DNA from: Bacillus sp. AFS055030
GTDB taxonomy: Bacteria > Bacillota > Bacilli > Bacillales > Bacillaceae_G
Direction of reading: 5' to 3'
Length of the DNA stretch: 57,320 nt
Assembly: GCF_002574545.1 (NCBI RefSeq)
Contig: NZ_NUGT01000006.1
Coordinates: forward strand, 1 to 57,320
The position numbers and the translations under genes are program-made. Under the pieces are notes generated by a model, which had not been told where the DNA came from, searched no databases, and saw only the letters and a program-made list of their open reading frames with translations. Position 1 is the stretch's first letter, and the number at the start of each line of letters is the position of its first letter. Positions 18,067-27,789 of this stretch are shown here, piece by piece.

Positions 18067-19069
18067 CTAAAATCACCTCCAAGTTGTTTGTTCGATCTTG
18101 AATATACGCAATTGCTTTTAATACTTCTGCTTGTTCTCCTGAAATCTCCATTATAAAAATTCCGAGTGGAGTTTCTTGAATATACTCAATTTTCCCATGA
18201 AGAATATTCCCTTTTACCTTAAATTGTTGAAGCATATCAGACACAACGGATTCTTCCGCTACATTTCCTTTGAACGTTATTTTGATTACTGTTCCCTTGC
18301 TGTTTTTTAGCAAATGTTCAGGTAGTTCAAATTGTAAAATCGTGTTAATAAAGTCCTTTGTTAAAGCCTCTTTTGGTTTTGCGAATATATCGTATACTGG
18401 GCCAATTTCAATTATTCTGCCATCTTGCATTACAGCAATTCGGTCACAGACATCTTTTACAACATCCATTTCATGTGTAATAAGAACAATCGTTAATCCT
18501 AGTTCTTTGTTTATTTTTCTAAGTAATTGTAGGATCGATTTTGTTGTGCTTGGGTCAAGCGCTGATGTTGCTTCATCACAAAGAAGTACATGCGGTTCAT
18601 TTGCTAGTGCTCGAGCAATCCCGACACGCTGCTTTTGACCACCACTAAGCTGGGAAGGATAAACATCCCTTTTATCAGAAAGGCCAACTAATTCAAGTAA
18701 TTCCAGTACCCTTTTTTCAATTTCCACCTTGGATTTGTTAGCAGCTTTTAAAGCAAATGCTATATTCTCAAACACAGTTTTAGAAGAAACTAAATAAAAG
18801 TGTTGAAAAATCATGCCAATTTTCTGACGCTCTTTCCTTAACTCTTTAGTTGAAAGTGAATTTAAATTCACACCGTCAATATATACATTTCCCGAAGTAG
18901 GCTTTTCTAAAAAATTTAAACATCTTAGAAGTGAACTTTTCCCTGCTCCGCTATATCCGACTATACCGAATATTTCGCCTTTTTCAATCGTAAGAGAGAC
19001 ATCATGTACGCCTATAATTGTATTTTTTTTCGTTTTATACTCTTTTACTAGATGATCTACACGAATCAT
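18035..19069 (-). CDS. metN: Methionine ABC transporter ATP-binding protein
   Basis: 344 aa. Walker A GYSGAGKSS (38-46), signature LSGGQKQRVGIARAL and Walker B VLLCDEATSALDP are intact. The C-terminal NIL domain (about 265-344) is the methionine-sensing regulatory domain of MetN. It is first gene of the operon, 24 nt after the riboswitch terminator, with AGGAGG upstream. Confidence 0.96.
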   Translation of the reverse strand: MIRVDHLVKEYKTKKNTIIGVHDVSLTIEKGEIFGIVGYSGAGKSSLLRCLNFLEKPTSGNVYIDGVNLNSLSTKELRKERQKIGMIFQHFYLVSSKTVFENIAFALKAANKSKVEIEKRVLELLELVGLSDKRDVYPSQLSGGQKQRVGIARALANEPHVLLCDEATSALDPSTTKSILQLLRKINKELGLTIVLITHEMDVVKDVCDRIAVMQDGRIIEIGPVYDIFAKPKEALTKDFINTILQFELPEHLLKNSKGTVIKITFKGNVAEESVVSDMLQQFKVKGNILHGKIEYIQETPLGIFIMEISGEQAEVLKAIAYIQDRTNNLEVILGDRIAINVTA

Positions 19070-19092
19070 GAATAACCTCCTATTAGTTTTAG

Positions 19093-19252
19093 GTAAAAAA
19101 AAGCCTCTTTCATTCAGAAAGAGGCATCGGAAACAATTGTTTTCGACTTATCTTTCAGAATGAATTCATTCTGCAGGAAGTGGCACCGTTCCTTAAAAAG
19201 GAGGTTGCCGGACGTCATAGGGCCTGATCCCTCAGTCACTCTCGATAAGTTT
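19093..19252 (-). ncRNA. SAM-I (S-box) riboswitch with terminator
   Basis: On the minus strand the leader reads CTTATCGAGAGTGACTGAGG, then CAGGCCCTATGACGTCCGGC, AACC, GGTGCCACTTCCTGCAG and the closing GATAAG. These are the P1, kink-turn, P3 and P4 landmarks of the S-box. It ends in a terminator hairpin GCCTCTTTC...GAAAGAGGC (19103-19125) and a T-run to 19095. SAM binding should terminate transcription of metN-metP-metQ, the monooxygenase and the ATP-grasp gene. Confidence 0.95.
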
Positions 19253-19412
19253 GAGTTATGTAATTTCTTTAAAAGAATCATAAATCCTAGTAAACAGATT
19301 GTCAATATGCGAATTCAAACGTTTTTATTAAGATAACGCTTTCATTGTTGGATTTATTAGAAAAAATAAAATTTTAAAATTTTTTTGATTACTGAATATT
19401 TAATACATCGTT

Positions 19413-19566
19413 CTAATTCTTTTTAATTGGATAAATTTCTTCCCCATAATCATGATTTGGAAAATATGAACTCTTAATAGGAAAATCAGTAACTAATTTC
19501 TCACCAAACAAACCATACTTTTCCCAATATCTCGTTTTAAATTCAATCAAAAAATAGATAATCTTT
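19413..19566 (-). pseudogene. Remnant of a flavin amine oxidase-like gene (C-terminal end)
   Basis: About 48 codons remain, ending at the TAG at 19413-19415. They read FLIEFKTRYWEKYGLFGEK and then LVTDFPIKSSYFPNHDYG. This resembles part of bacterial flavin monoamine oxidases (WEKYGLxGG.xVTDLPxR.xYYP). Upstream the frame is stopped and no FAD-binding half is present. Family assignment is from memory of the motif and is tentative. From 19570 to 19775 I see only AT-rich DNA. Confidence 0.4.
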
Positions 19567-19775
19567 TAAACACTAGTCGATTTCAATTGATTTATAATTC
19601 ATGTTATCTATATCTAAAAAAAGCTAATCTAAGTTCTGTGCATTTAGCTAGTTAAAATATAAAAGGTAATGCAATCCTTTTTAATATGAGACATTGCTCA
19701 TATAAATAAATAGTATAAAACAATCCAAAGGTTCCATAATAATTTTCGTACCTACCTCTTTATAAGGAGATTAGT

Positions 19776-20327
19776 ATGAATTTATTTGAGAAGGGAAGTA
19801 AATTTATAATGGGAGTATAAAGTGGCAATCCACAAAATGAGCCTTTACATTACGGAGAAGTATACGGTCTATGGAGTCATCTATCAGCTACTAAAGCTGG
19901 TGTAGATACGTACCAAGTTTATATTAACCATACTGGTGATGAAGAGTTAAGAGCATTTTTAAAACAAGTAATTGAAAATTCAATGAAACCTGCAATAAAA
20001 GAAATTGAGGAAGTTCTTTTACATAATGATATTGCAGTTCCTCCTACTCCATCAGAACGACCAGAAGCCGATTTAGAACAAATTCCAGCAGGAGCTAGGT
20101 TTCAAGATGCTCAAATCGCTTACATGGTTGCTGCTGGAATAGCAGCTGGAGTATCGGCCGATGCTGCATTAATGAGCCAATCAATTCGTGAAGATATTGG
20201 CACTATGTTTGCTAGTTTTGGGGCAAAAAAAGCAAAAGATGGAGCGGCACTACTACAAATCATGAAAACTAAAGGTTGGTTAGTTCCACCACCTCTTCAT
20301 TTTGAAACAAAACAACAACAACATTAA
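19776..20327 (+). pseudogene. DUF3231 family protein interrupted by a nonsense codon
   Basis: A full-length DUF3231-like frame starts at an ATG (19776) with AAGGAGA before it and runs 183 codons. Codon 15 is TAA (19818-19820). After the stop the same frame continues with SGNPQNEPLHYGEVYGLWSH, TYQVYINHTGDEELRAFLKQ and PIAGARFQDAQIAYMVA-like helical sequence without other damage. Only the last 114 aa could start at an internal ATG (19983), which has no ribosome site. DUF3231 proteins are found in spore-formers and some are coat-associated. It is a very recent pseudogene, a sequencing error, or a read-through case. A terminator follows at 20335. Confidence 0.75.
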
Positions 20328-20334
20328 GAAATTT

Positions 20335-20362
20335 GTCCACCTATTAAATAGGTGGATTTTTT
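20335..20362 (+). terminator. Terminator after the DUF3231 frame
   Basis: TCCACCTATT-AAATAGGTGGA is followed by TTTTTT, 8 nt after the stop. Confidence 0.88.
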
Positions 20363-20421
20363 ATATATGAACAGAATATATGTGAAACAAATTTCTCATA
20401 ATAAGTTCAGGAGGGATTTCT

Positions 20422-20868
20422 ATGAAACATATAAAAGCATTTGTCATTAAATTTATTGCCTGTCTTGCATTACTATATATAATTTTAGGTATCGGATACG
20501 ATATGGCATTTAGAAATGTATTTCTAATAACGTTAGTTTTAGGGGTAATCGCATATATCGTTGGTGATATGTTGATCTTATCTAAAACAAATAATACAGT
20601 AGCAACAATAGCCGATGTAGGAATAGCATTCTTAATCATTTGGTATATGGGATCTAAATTAACATATGGTGGTAGCATGTTTACACCAGCTTTAATTTCT
20701 GCAATTGGAATAGGTTTGTTTGAAATCTTTTTTCATAAATATGTTTATAATCATGTTATTAAAAATACAGAGCATCGAGAGAATGTATCAACTGGGAATT
20801 TACGTTATCAAACAGAGGCATCAGAAGAATTGACTCCTGATATTAAAGAAGAAAAAATTAAAGAATAG
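20422..20868 (+). CDS. YndM family (DUF2512) membrane protein
   Basis: 148 aa with four hydrophobic segments (about 7-27, 33-53, 60-80, 86-106) and a charged cytoplasmic tail. The sequence YDMAFRNVFLITLVLGVIAY and the following IVGDMLIL are typical of DUF2512/YndM proteins of spore-forming bacilli. Function is unknown. AGGAGGG stands 6 nt before the ATG. It is monocistronic, between terminators. Confidence 0.85.
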   Translation: MKHIKAFVIKFIACLALLYIILGIGYDMAFRNVFLITLVLGVIAYIVGDMLILSKTNNTVATIADVGIAFLIIWYMGSKLTYGGSMFTPALISAIGIGLFEIFFHKYVYNHVIKNTEHRENVSTGNLRYQTEASEELTPDIKEEKIKE

Positions 20869-20870
20869 CC

Positions 20871-21128
20871 TCATATAGTCGATTTTTCTATATATTTTTT
20901 TTCTTCGATTTTAATCAAATATAACAAGTATTTTTTATTACTAAATATCATTTGCATGAAAGAGAAACTTAAGGTTTCTCTTTTTTTATTCGTAGGTCCC
21001 CATATTAATAAATCTTCATCTTCATGAAAAATCGTGGCAGCATTGTTGATACTTTCTTGATTGTTTTCATTTATTGACCCCTTATATCTAGTTTTTGACA
21101 GTGCTTTAGTATTTAGTGGACGAATACT
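20871..21128 (-). pseudogene. Possible gene remnant, open frame without start
   Basis: The minus-strand frame stays open for about 85 codons without a start codon. Its first part, IRPLNTKALSKTRYKGSINE and then NNAATIFHEDEDLLIWGPTN, looks protein-like. The last third runs through the hairpin at 20960-20988 and may be chance. I do not recognise the family. The rest of 20869-21469 holds no gene. Confidence 0.25.
20960..20988 (+). terminator. Terminator downstream of yndM-like gene
   Basis: AGAGAAACTTAAGGTTTCTC is followed by TTTTTTT, 90 nt after the stop. Confidence 0.75.
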
Positions 21129-21469
21129 TTAACCACATAAGTATTGATTAAAATATTATTATTAAAACATAAGTATAAACTATTTCTTTGTCAGTTAAAC
21201 TTTTGCTAAGTCATTAACATTTTAAAAACAATTACACGAATTATCAAATTGATTAATAACCGTTCATTTAATAAAAAATATGTGATATTCTTATCTATAC
21301 ACACTCTTTTATAAATAGGCATTTTGACCGAACTACCCAACCTATTTATAAGGAGTTTTTTCATGTTCAAAAAGGAACTTTTTCACTTTTTTTTATTGAC
21401 ATAAATATTGTTAATTTAATTACCACAATAAATAGACATGACAAATATTAACGAATACTGAATAAGGAG

Positions 21470-22915
21470 ATGTTTTTTAAGTTGTATAAAGAAGAACAAC
21501 CATTTTATCTAAAAACATGGTTTCTTATACTAATGTTTTTTATGATTCCACCAGCATTTTTAATACTTCTATGGTTGAAAACACGCTCAAAAAAGCTGAT
21601 AGTAGGAATGGGAGTTTTCTTTGTTTGTCTAGTTGTATCAATTACTTTTATCACAAGTAAAAATGGAAGTAACGTTTCTTCTGTTGACACTTCAGCTAAA
21701 AATGAAAACAGCTTTGAATTTAATAATTCAAATGAAGTAACATTAATAATGTCTGCAACAAAAACTTCAAAAGAACAAGCTGCAGCTATATTAAGTATTC
21801 TTAATAAAGTAGGTTTAGAAGATATTAAAAGTGTTGAGCACGATGACTTATTAGATCACTCTGATAGAACAGGGTATAGAGTAGGAACTTCAAAGTTGAA
21901 CAATGTTATCTTATACTTGAATAATCAAAAACAAATACATTCTGTTAGATTTGATGGCAATGACCTATACGTTGCTAATAAATCCAATTTAAAAAATCGT
22001 GAAATTAACGTAAGTCTACCACCGTATAATCTAAAAGGAGACGGAACAGACGAGACTAAATCCATACAAGCATTATTAAATCTTGCCAAAACTAGAGGTT
22101 CGGTTCACTTGTATTTCCCAAAAGGTGTATATTCTATGAGTGGTTATTTACGTTTATACAAAAACACGACCATTAGGATGCACCCAGAAGCTGTCATTAA
22201 GCGTCTAGGAACAGGTTATAAAGTATTTATCAATGGACAGTTGGGAAACAAATCATACGCAAATGGTTATAACGGCGAGGGAAATATTCATTTTTCTGGA
22301 GGAACAATCGATCTAAATTCTCAAGATGCTCCAGTAGGGGTAGATAAAAATATTAGTGCATTTGATTTAGGGCACGGAAAGAATATCTCTTTCACAAATT
22401 TAACAGTTAAAAACGGTCAAAATGGTCATTACTTCCAAATCTCATCTAGTGCTAATGTTCGGTTTAAAAACTGTACATTCAAAGATGTTTACCATAATTC
22501 TTCAACTAATGATATGAATTATGAAGTGATACAAATTGAAGTTGCGACTAAAAAAAGCTTTCCAACATTTGGGGGCTATGACAGGACTATATCAAGAAAC
22601 ATAGTTATTGATAATTGTATATTTGAAAATGTTATTCGTGCTATCGGTACCCATAGTGATGGGACATATGGAACAGGAGCAGTTATCTATTCAAAAAATG
22701 TTAGAATACAAAATTCCAAGTTTATATACTCTATTGACAACATGTTAAATTTTACTGCATTTGATAATCTAGTGATGAAAAACAACAGAATTGAATATGC
22801 AGGTGGATATGGTATATATGCTTTCCGTGTAAAAAATAGTATGATTACTGATAACATAATTATTAATACACAAAAAAAAGGAATTCTCACAAGGAATTCT
22901 ACGATAACAAGATAA
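21470..22915 (+). CDS. Membrane-anchored right-handed beta-helix (pectate-lyase-like) protein
   Basis: 481 aa. Two N-terminal hydrophobic segments (about 15-36 and 42-62) anchor it, followed by a linker and a small domain (about 85-165). A beta-helix starts at NLKGDGTDETKSIQALLNLA, the entry motif of pectate-lyase-superfamily (Pect-lyase_3) proteins; later coils include INFTAFDNLV-type and NSMITDNIIINTQ repeats. Such folds cut or bind polysaccharides; no catalytic residues could be assigned. The ATG at 21470 touches the AAGGAG ribosome site, so the TTG at 21482 is an alternative start. Its neighbours are surface-polymer genes. Confidence 0.8.
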   Translation: MFFKLYKEEQPFYLKTWFLILMFFMIPPAFLILLWLKTRSKKLIVGMGVFFVCLVVSITFITSKNGSNVSSVDTSAKNENSFEFNNSNEVTLIMSATKTSKEQAAAILSILNKVGLEDIKSVEHDDLLDHSDRTGYRVGTSKLNNVILYLNNQKQIHSVRFDGNDLYVANKSNLKNREINVSLPPYNLKGDGTDETKSIQALLNLAKTRGSVHLYFPKGVYSMSGYLRLYKNTTIRMHPEAVIKRLGTGYKVFINGQLGNKSYANGYNGEGNIHFSGGTIDLNSQDAPVGVDKNISAFDLGHGKNISFTNLTVKNGQNGHYFQISSSANVRFKNCTFKDVYHNSSTNDMNYEVIQIEVATKKSFPTFGGYDRTISRNIVIDNCIFENVIRAIGTHSDGTYGTGAVIYSKNVRIQNSKFIYSIDNMLNFTAFDNLVMKNNRIEYAGGYGIYAFRVKNSMITDNIIINTQKKGILTRNSTITR

Positions 22916-22941
22916 ATAAAAAATTTCAAAAAAATAACATC

Positions 22942-22980
22942 CAACCTTCTCTTTCGATTGAGAATCAAAAGAGAAGGTTG
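22942..22980. terminator. Hairpin between convergent genes
   Basis: CAACCTTCTCTTT and AAAGAGAAGGTTG are perfect 13-bp arms. On the minus side it is followed within a few bases by a T-run; on the plus side there is none. It may end transcripts from either gene. Confidence 0.6.
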
Positions 22981-23065
22981 AATGTTCAAGGTCTTTTCGC
23001 TAGTAGCATATTATAGCCAAATAATGTGAATCTCCTTTATAAATTTATATTTATTTGATGTTGAA

Positions 23066-23120
23066 GAAAAATAGACATTATTCTATTTACAATACTTGTA
23101 AAAGAATATGTCTATTTTTC
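23066..23120 (-). terminator. Bidirectional terminator after the TagF-like gene
   Basis: AAAAATAGACAT...ATGTCTATTTTT with further inner pairing (TTTACAA/TTGTAAA) gives a long hairpin with A/T tails on both sides. Confidence 0.8.
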
Positions 23121-23152
23121 TTTCTTATTTATCAATAAATTGGTTAACTATT

Positions 23153-26100
23153 TTAAATTTTATTTTTAATTTTCATTATTTCTTTAAATGTTCTTTCTGA
23201 ATTCTTTCTATCCACGTATTTGAAATATTTCTTCCTCATCTTTGCGTATTCATCTTTCTCTTTAAAATCATTATTAATATAATAATTAATATTTGATAAT
23301 AATTCATTAATATCTTGAGGAGCGTCACCAAACAATTCAGTCTCTAAATCTAGATAGCTTCCTTGATATTTAGAATACTCATCTCTGTCAAATTGATAAA
23401 AGATAGTTGGTTTTTTCATATAGTAGAAATCCCAAGAAACACTTGAGTAATCTGTTATTAACAAAGAACTTTCCATCATCATTTCATTAATTTTAACTTC
23501 TCCAAATTGATGAGTTACAATATTCTTGCCACCAAAATGAAATTTATTGCTATATTCAAGAAATTTAGGATGAAGCATAAAATGAAGAGTAATATTATTT
23601 TTTTCTAGCAAGTTATTCAATTCCTTAGATTCTAATACTTCCTTATATTTCTTGTAATAAGTACTATTTAAAAATTCCGCCTCAATTACTCCATCCATCC
23701 AAGATCTCCAAGTTGGCATCATAAATATTTTTCTATTCTCTTGTGTAGATTTATCTTTCAATACATCCCATCTAGCTAAACCTGTAACCATTATTTCTGA
23801 ATCTTTGTAATCAAAATATTCTTTTATTATATTTTTTTCATAGTCAGATACTACTTCAAAAAGCATAATAGGATTGTTCTTTTTCTTTTTAAAGACATAA
23901 TCTACCTTCTTTAAAGCGATAACTCCGTGTTGTAAAAATATAAGTTTCTTTTTATCTAAATTATCCTTTAATTTACCTTTTTGAATACGAATATCATAAC
24001 CATGTCCTTTTGATTCTGATGAAATCAATAATTTAGCTGCGTACATATAAAGCATATATTTAAAGCTCATAAAATTCAGGATATTTTTTCTCTGATGTTT
24101 AATATCTTTATAATCTATCGCATCTTTTTTGATAATATAATAAAAGTTTTCTTTCTTTTTGTTTTTATAACAATAATTAAAAAACTGATATCCATTATCT
24201 TGGGCAGTTGACGCATTTTTTTCAAAACCTAACCAAATATCTTTTTTATCAAAATAACCCTTAAATGTCTTGTAAACATGGTATGCCAATTTTTCTTTGA
24301 AGCGATTTATTTTATTTTCATATACTTCTCTTTCTCTAAAACAAAGCGCATAAGAGTTATCAGCAGTAATGTAAGGATAAATCATAAAATTATCAGCCAA
24401 GTCAATTTCGTTCTCATTTATATTATTATCTATATGATTTTTTACAGATTTAATTGGATTTTTCACTCTAATTGGATATATTTTATCGGCTACTTTAATG
24501 TTTATAAATATATCCCAATAGAAAGGAATCAAATAATACTTAGCAGGATCAATTAATAGTAGTAACTGACAATTATTTTCCTGTTTTTCTATAGTTTCCA
24601 CTGGAATCTCATATTTCATATCAATAGCCTTATTTCTAAGCATTATTGTTCCAGATTCTACAGTGTAATTCTCCACGCCAACATCTGTTAATTTAACCTT
24701 TATATCAATTAAATTATCTTTGACTTGACTTCCAATAACTTTAACATTACAATCCAACTGCTCATTACGGATTTTATTTTCTTCATTCCAAATAAGTGAT
24801 ATTTCATTTTTTAATGTTAAATATGGTACTGCTTCAAAACTTTTTTCTTCTGTTACCTTATTTAAAGATGAGAAATATCGAGAATACTTATTCTTTACAC
24901 TACTAGAGAAGCAGCCAACTTTCCCATAAATAATTACTTCACTTTTATACAGTTCAATAAATAAATCCCATCTAGAAGATTTACTTTCTAAACTATCGAT
25001 AAATTTATTAAATTCTATTTCCACTTTATTTTCTTCTTGTATGTCAAAATCTAAATCAACTCTCTCTTTAGTTCTTCGTTCTTTTAAATAAAATTTTATT
25101 TTGCTTTCATCTGAATTACTAAAGTTTTCGAGGTTAAAGTTCATTTTACTTCCGTTTACACTAAGTTTATTACAAGAATAATTAATATTAACAAAGTCAT
25201 AACGAATCTTGTAATATTGTTCTAAACTTGACACTTGAAATATCAATTCATTATGAACTGACCAATAGGGAATCAATACGTTATCTCCCGCTAAACTTAA
25301 TGGTTCTTTATATTTGTCACTTTTTAAAGAAATATAGTTCTTCGTATAAAAACCTATATAAGAATATGGATTAATAATATCCCCTAATTCATCTTTTATG
25401 GAAGTGTTCTCATGCAAGACCATGATAAATCTATAGCGATTTCCAACAATTGTATCTATATCTTTTTTAATAATAATATTTGGTAAAATTATTTGGTCTT
25501 CAAACAATTTAACGTCATCTATTCTTGTAAAATATCCATTGGTAATATCTTCTAAGAATAGGTATACTCTTTTATTTTTAAGGGGTGTTTGAAGCTTCAA
25601 CATAATCTCATCATTATTTAGATTATATTGTTCAATAAACAGTATTTCCTTATCTCCTACTTCTCCAAATTGCTTTATGTATAACAATGGATTTGATGTA
25701 AGAGATACTTCTTGTTTTGCGTTAGTATAACAAAAGATGTTTGTATTATCAGCTAAACTACTCAATATTTCTTCATTATTAACTAATTTTGCTTCATATA
25801 ATATTTCATCTTTTAAGAAGGAAACTTCTAATACACAACTTCCCAAATCCATTAGATCCACATCAAAGGAAATCTTATATGAATTATGTTCATCTAGGAT
25901 TTCTAATTCCTCAACAGGGATACGAGTATCCTTATTTTTCAATGAAAAAAATAATTCTGTATTTACATGTTCTTTTGGTAGAGTGAATTGAAGTTTATTT
26001 TTCGTCAGTAAGATATCCTTTATTGGCAATCGTATATTGTTCTTCTTATAAAATTCCTTTACTATCGTTATGTAATCGCCTTTTATTAAAGATATATCAT

Positions 26101-26458
26101 TATCCTTTGTTATATAGAATTTAAATCCATTACTACTGTGAGTAAAATAAAAAGGCGTTGCTTTTACACTTTTAAAATCAACTTTACTATCTTTAAAATT
26201 TGGACGAAACAACCTACCCTCTTGATTTGAAATAAATAAATCATATCTGTTCAGTCCAGTCTCTATTAATTCAATTTTATTATATGGTAAAACCAATTCA
26301 CTACCTTTACTTTCAAATTTAATAGGAATTCTATACTCTTGTTTATTTTTCCTATTTCTCAAAACAAAGAAATGAAACTCATCAAAATTACTTTCAACTA
26401 GTTTTATTCTTATAGAATCTTCCTTAATAAAAAATGCATCTAAGTCAATTTTTTTCAT
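23153..26458 (-). CDS. TagF-like CDP-glycerol glycerophosphotransferase with large N-terminal region
   Basis: 1,101 aa. The last 380 residues are a glycerophosphotransferase domain: ISSESKGHGYD, KLIFLQHGV, MMPTWRSW, and LLITDYSSVSWDFYYMKKP, where the His and the Asp/Ser loop bind CDP-glycerol. It polymerises or primes glycerol-phosphate (teichoic-acid-type) chains at the inner membrane face. The first 700 residues are beta-rich, without a recognised domain, and resemble the accessory repeats seen in long TagF/TagB relatives. The frame reaches back 6 codons to an upstream ATG without ribosome site; AAAGGAAAG 9 nt before the ATG at 26458 favours this start. Neighbours are the beta-helix protein and a DUF6270 gene. 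Confidence 0.87.
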   Translation of the reverse strand: MKKIDLDAFFIKEDSIRIKLVESNFDEFHFFVLRNRKNKQEYRIPIKFESKGSELVLPYNKIELIETGLNRYDLFISNQEGRLFRPNFKDSKVDFKSVKATPFYFTHSSNGFKFYITKDNDISLIKGDYITIVKEFYKKNNIRLPIKDILLTKNKLQFTLPKEHVNTELFFSLKNKDTRIPVEELEILDEHNSYKISFDVDLMDLGSCVLEVSFLKDEILYEAKLVNNEEILSSLADNTNIFCYTNAKQEVSLTSNPLLYIKQFGEVGDKEILFIEQYNLNNDEIMLKLQTPLKNKRVYLFLEDITNGYFTRIDDVKLFEDQIILPNIIIKKDIDTIVGNRYRFIMVLHENTSIKDELGDIINPYSYIGFYTKNYISLKSDKYKEPLSLAGDNVLIPYWSVHNELIFQVSSLEQYYKIRYDFVNINYSCNKLSVNGSKMNFNLENFSNSDESKIKFYLKERRTKERVDLDFDIQEENKVEIEFNKFIDSLESKSSRWDLFIELYKSEVIIYGKVGCFSSSVKNKYSRYFSSLNKVTEEKSFEAVPYLTLKNEISLIWNEENKIRNEQLDCNVKVIGSQVKDNLIDIKVKLTDVGVENYTVESGTIMLRNKAIDMKYEIPVETIEKQENNCQLLLLIDPAKYYLIPFYWDIFINIKVADKIYPIRVKNPIKSVKNHIDNNINENEIDLADNFMIYPYITADNSYALCFREREVYENKINRFKEKLAYHVYKTFKGYFDKKDIWLGFEKNASTAQDNGYQFFNYCYKNKKKENFYYIIKKDAIDYKDIKHQRKNILNFMSFKYMLYMYAAKLLISSESKGHGYDIRIQKGKLKDNLDKKKLIFLQHGVIALKKVDYVFKKKKNNPIMLFEVVSDYEKNIIKEYFDYKDSEIMVTGLARWDVLKDKSTQENRKIFMMPTWRSWMDGVIEAEFLNSTYYKKYKEVLESKELNNLLEKNNITLHFMLHPKFLEYSNKFHFGGKNIVTHQFGEVKINEMMMESSLLITDYSSVSWDFYYMKKPTIFYQFDRDEYSKYQGSYLDLETELFGDAPQDINELLSNINYYINNDFKEKDEYAKMRKKYFKYVDRKNSERTFKEIMKIKNKI

Positions 26459-27049
26459 TTTCACTTTCCTTTTCATATAAAATTAGACGAATAATAATGA
26501 GTAATCTCTATGAAAACTCTATAAATAAGTACTGAGAACATTGTTATAATTTAAAAGATTATTTGAGTCATCACCAAATGTACATATGGAAGACAACTTC
26601 CACATTATATAGCAAACGATTCATAGTCTATAATTAAGTGATTGAAAAAAGTAGTCAAGTTTTACATACTTTTTCATTTCTTACTCCTTTAAATGTTACA
26701 ATTTCTTAATATCATTCTTTTTAGTAATACTATTCCTTGACCATAAAAGCTTTATGTAAATGTCTTTGAGCTACATATAGTCTTCTTTTGCCCATAGTTT
26801 TTCAAGATTGAAAACTTACTTAAGCAACATTCTTTTCTAATATAACAGTTATGATTGTAACATAATTTTATAATCCATAAAAAATAAATCACTAACTGTT
26901 ACACTTTATTCTTTATCACTACTAATCAATAACTTCTTACCTTTCCCACTAGATAAATAAATCTTTGTGAATGTCACAGCTTAAGATCCAACCAAGACAA
27001 TTCTTACAATTTTAGTTAGTAATTTAAATGATTTCAAATAAATAAAAGT
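26459..27049. other. AT-rich intergenic DNA
   Basis: I see no gene in these 590 bases. They presumably hold the promoter of the glycerophosphotransferase gene. Some inverted GTAACA/TGTTAC elements occur near 26880-26930, of no clear meaning. Confidence 0.4.
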
Positions 27050-27640
27050 GAGGCTGTCTCAAAAGCTCGTTGAATAACGACCTTTTGAGGTAGTTTTTTC
27101 ATTTTTTCAATTTTTAAAGAGTTTTTATAAACTTGGAGGTTTTAGGAGAGGAATATCCAACTATTATTCTGTTATTTTTTCAGTTTTTTGGAACGAAAAT
27201 GCCGAACGAAAATATTTTTTGGGGCATTTGCCTCAATTTTGGTACCATCAAGAGAATAGTCTTCAAGTTTTACAAGACCTTCTGTTCGAAGAAGATCAAC
27301 AATTGAAAAGAATGTTTCATAATTTATTTCTTCTATACTTTACTACGGAATTCGGGTTGTTGTTCACCCGAAATCCATATGAAAACAATATTCTCTCTCA
27401 GTTGTTCCGCAATTTGACTAGAAGAATACCTACGATTTGAATAAGCGTAAGGATAACTTTTAATATCATTTTTGAATGATATGGCGGACAAGCACCACCC
27501 GGATGAAAAGTTTGAAAAGATAGTAGGATCCATTTGATCGAATGCAGTGTCAATAAACACGCAAGATGATTAGTAGGAATAAAACCTCAATGTCCATTGG
27601 AAAAGTCAGCTGGTTCATGTTATACTGTTTTTTTCAACTA
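27050..27640 (-). mobile_element. Decayed IS1182-family insertion sequence
   Basis: The transposase start is recognisable on the minus strand: MNQLTFPMDIEV begins at 27618, then IPTNHLA in a shifted frame, then AFDQMDPTIF, SNRRYSSSQIAEQLRENIVF and WISGEQQPEFRS, then in a third frame YETFFSIVDLLRTEGLVKLE and DYSLDGTKIEANAPKNIF. At least three frame changes are needed, and the C-terminal two thirds, with most of the catalytic core, are missing. The end GAGGCTGTCTCAAAAG at 27050-27065 looks like the terminal inverted repeat of such elements and is part of an inverted CTCAAAAG/CTTTTGAG pair. No matching repeat was found at the other end. Confidence 0.8.
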
Positions 27641-27789
27641 GCTAAATCTGCTTCCATAAAACAGGAACCAATTTACATTGGTACAACCACAAATAAGATT
27701 TAAGATTTGTTAGGAGAGCTCAATTAATTTATCACTATAAATAATGTCAAAAATATCCATGCATATATAAAAGGGGGATAAAAATAAAA

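Noticed and set aside
21361-21412. 13-codon frame MFKKELFHF... before the beta-helix gene, considered as a leader peptide
   Set aside because: It has an upstream AAGGAG but no attenuator structure, and its content is T-run driven.
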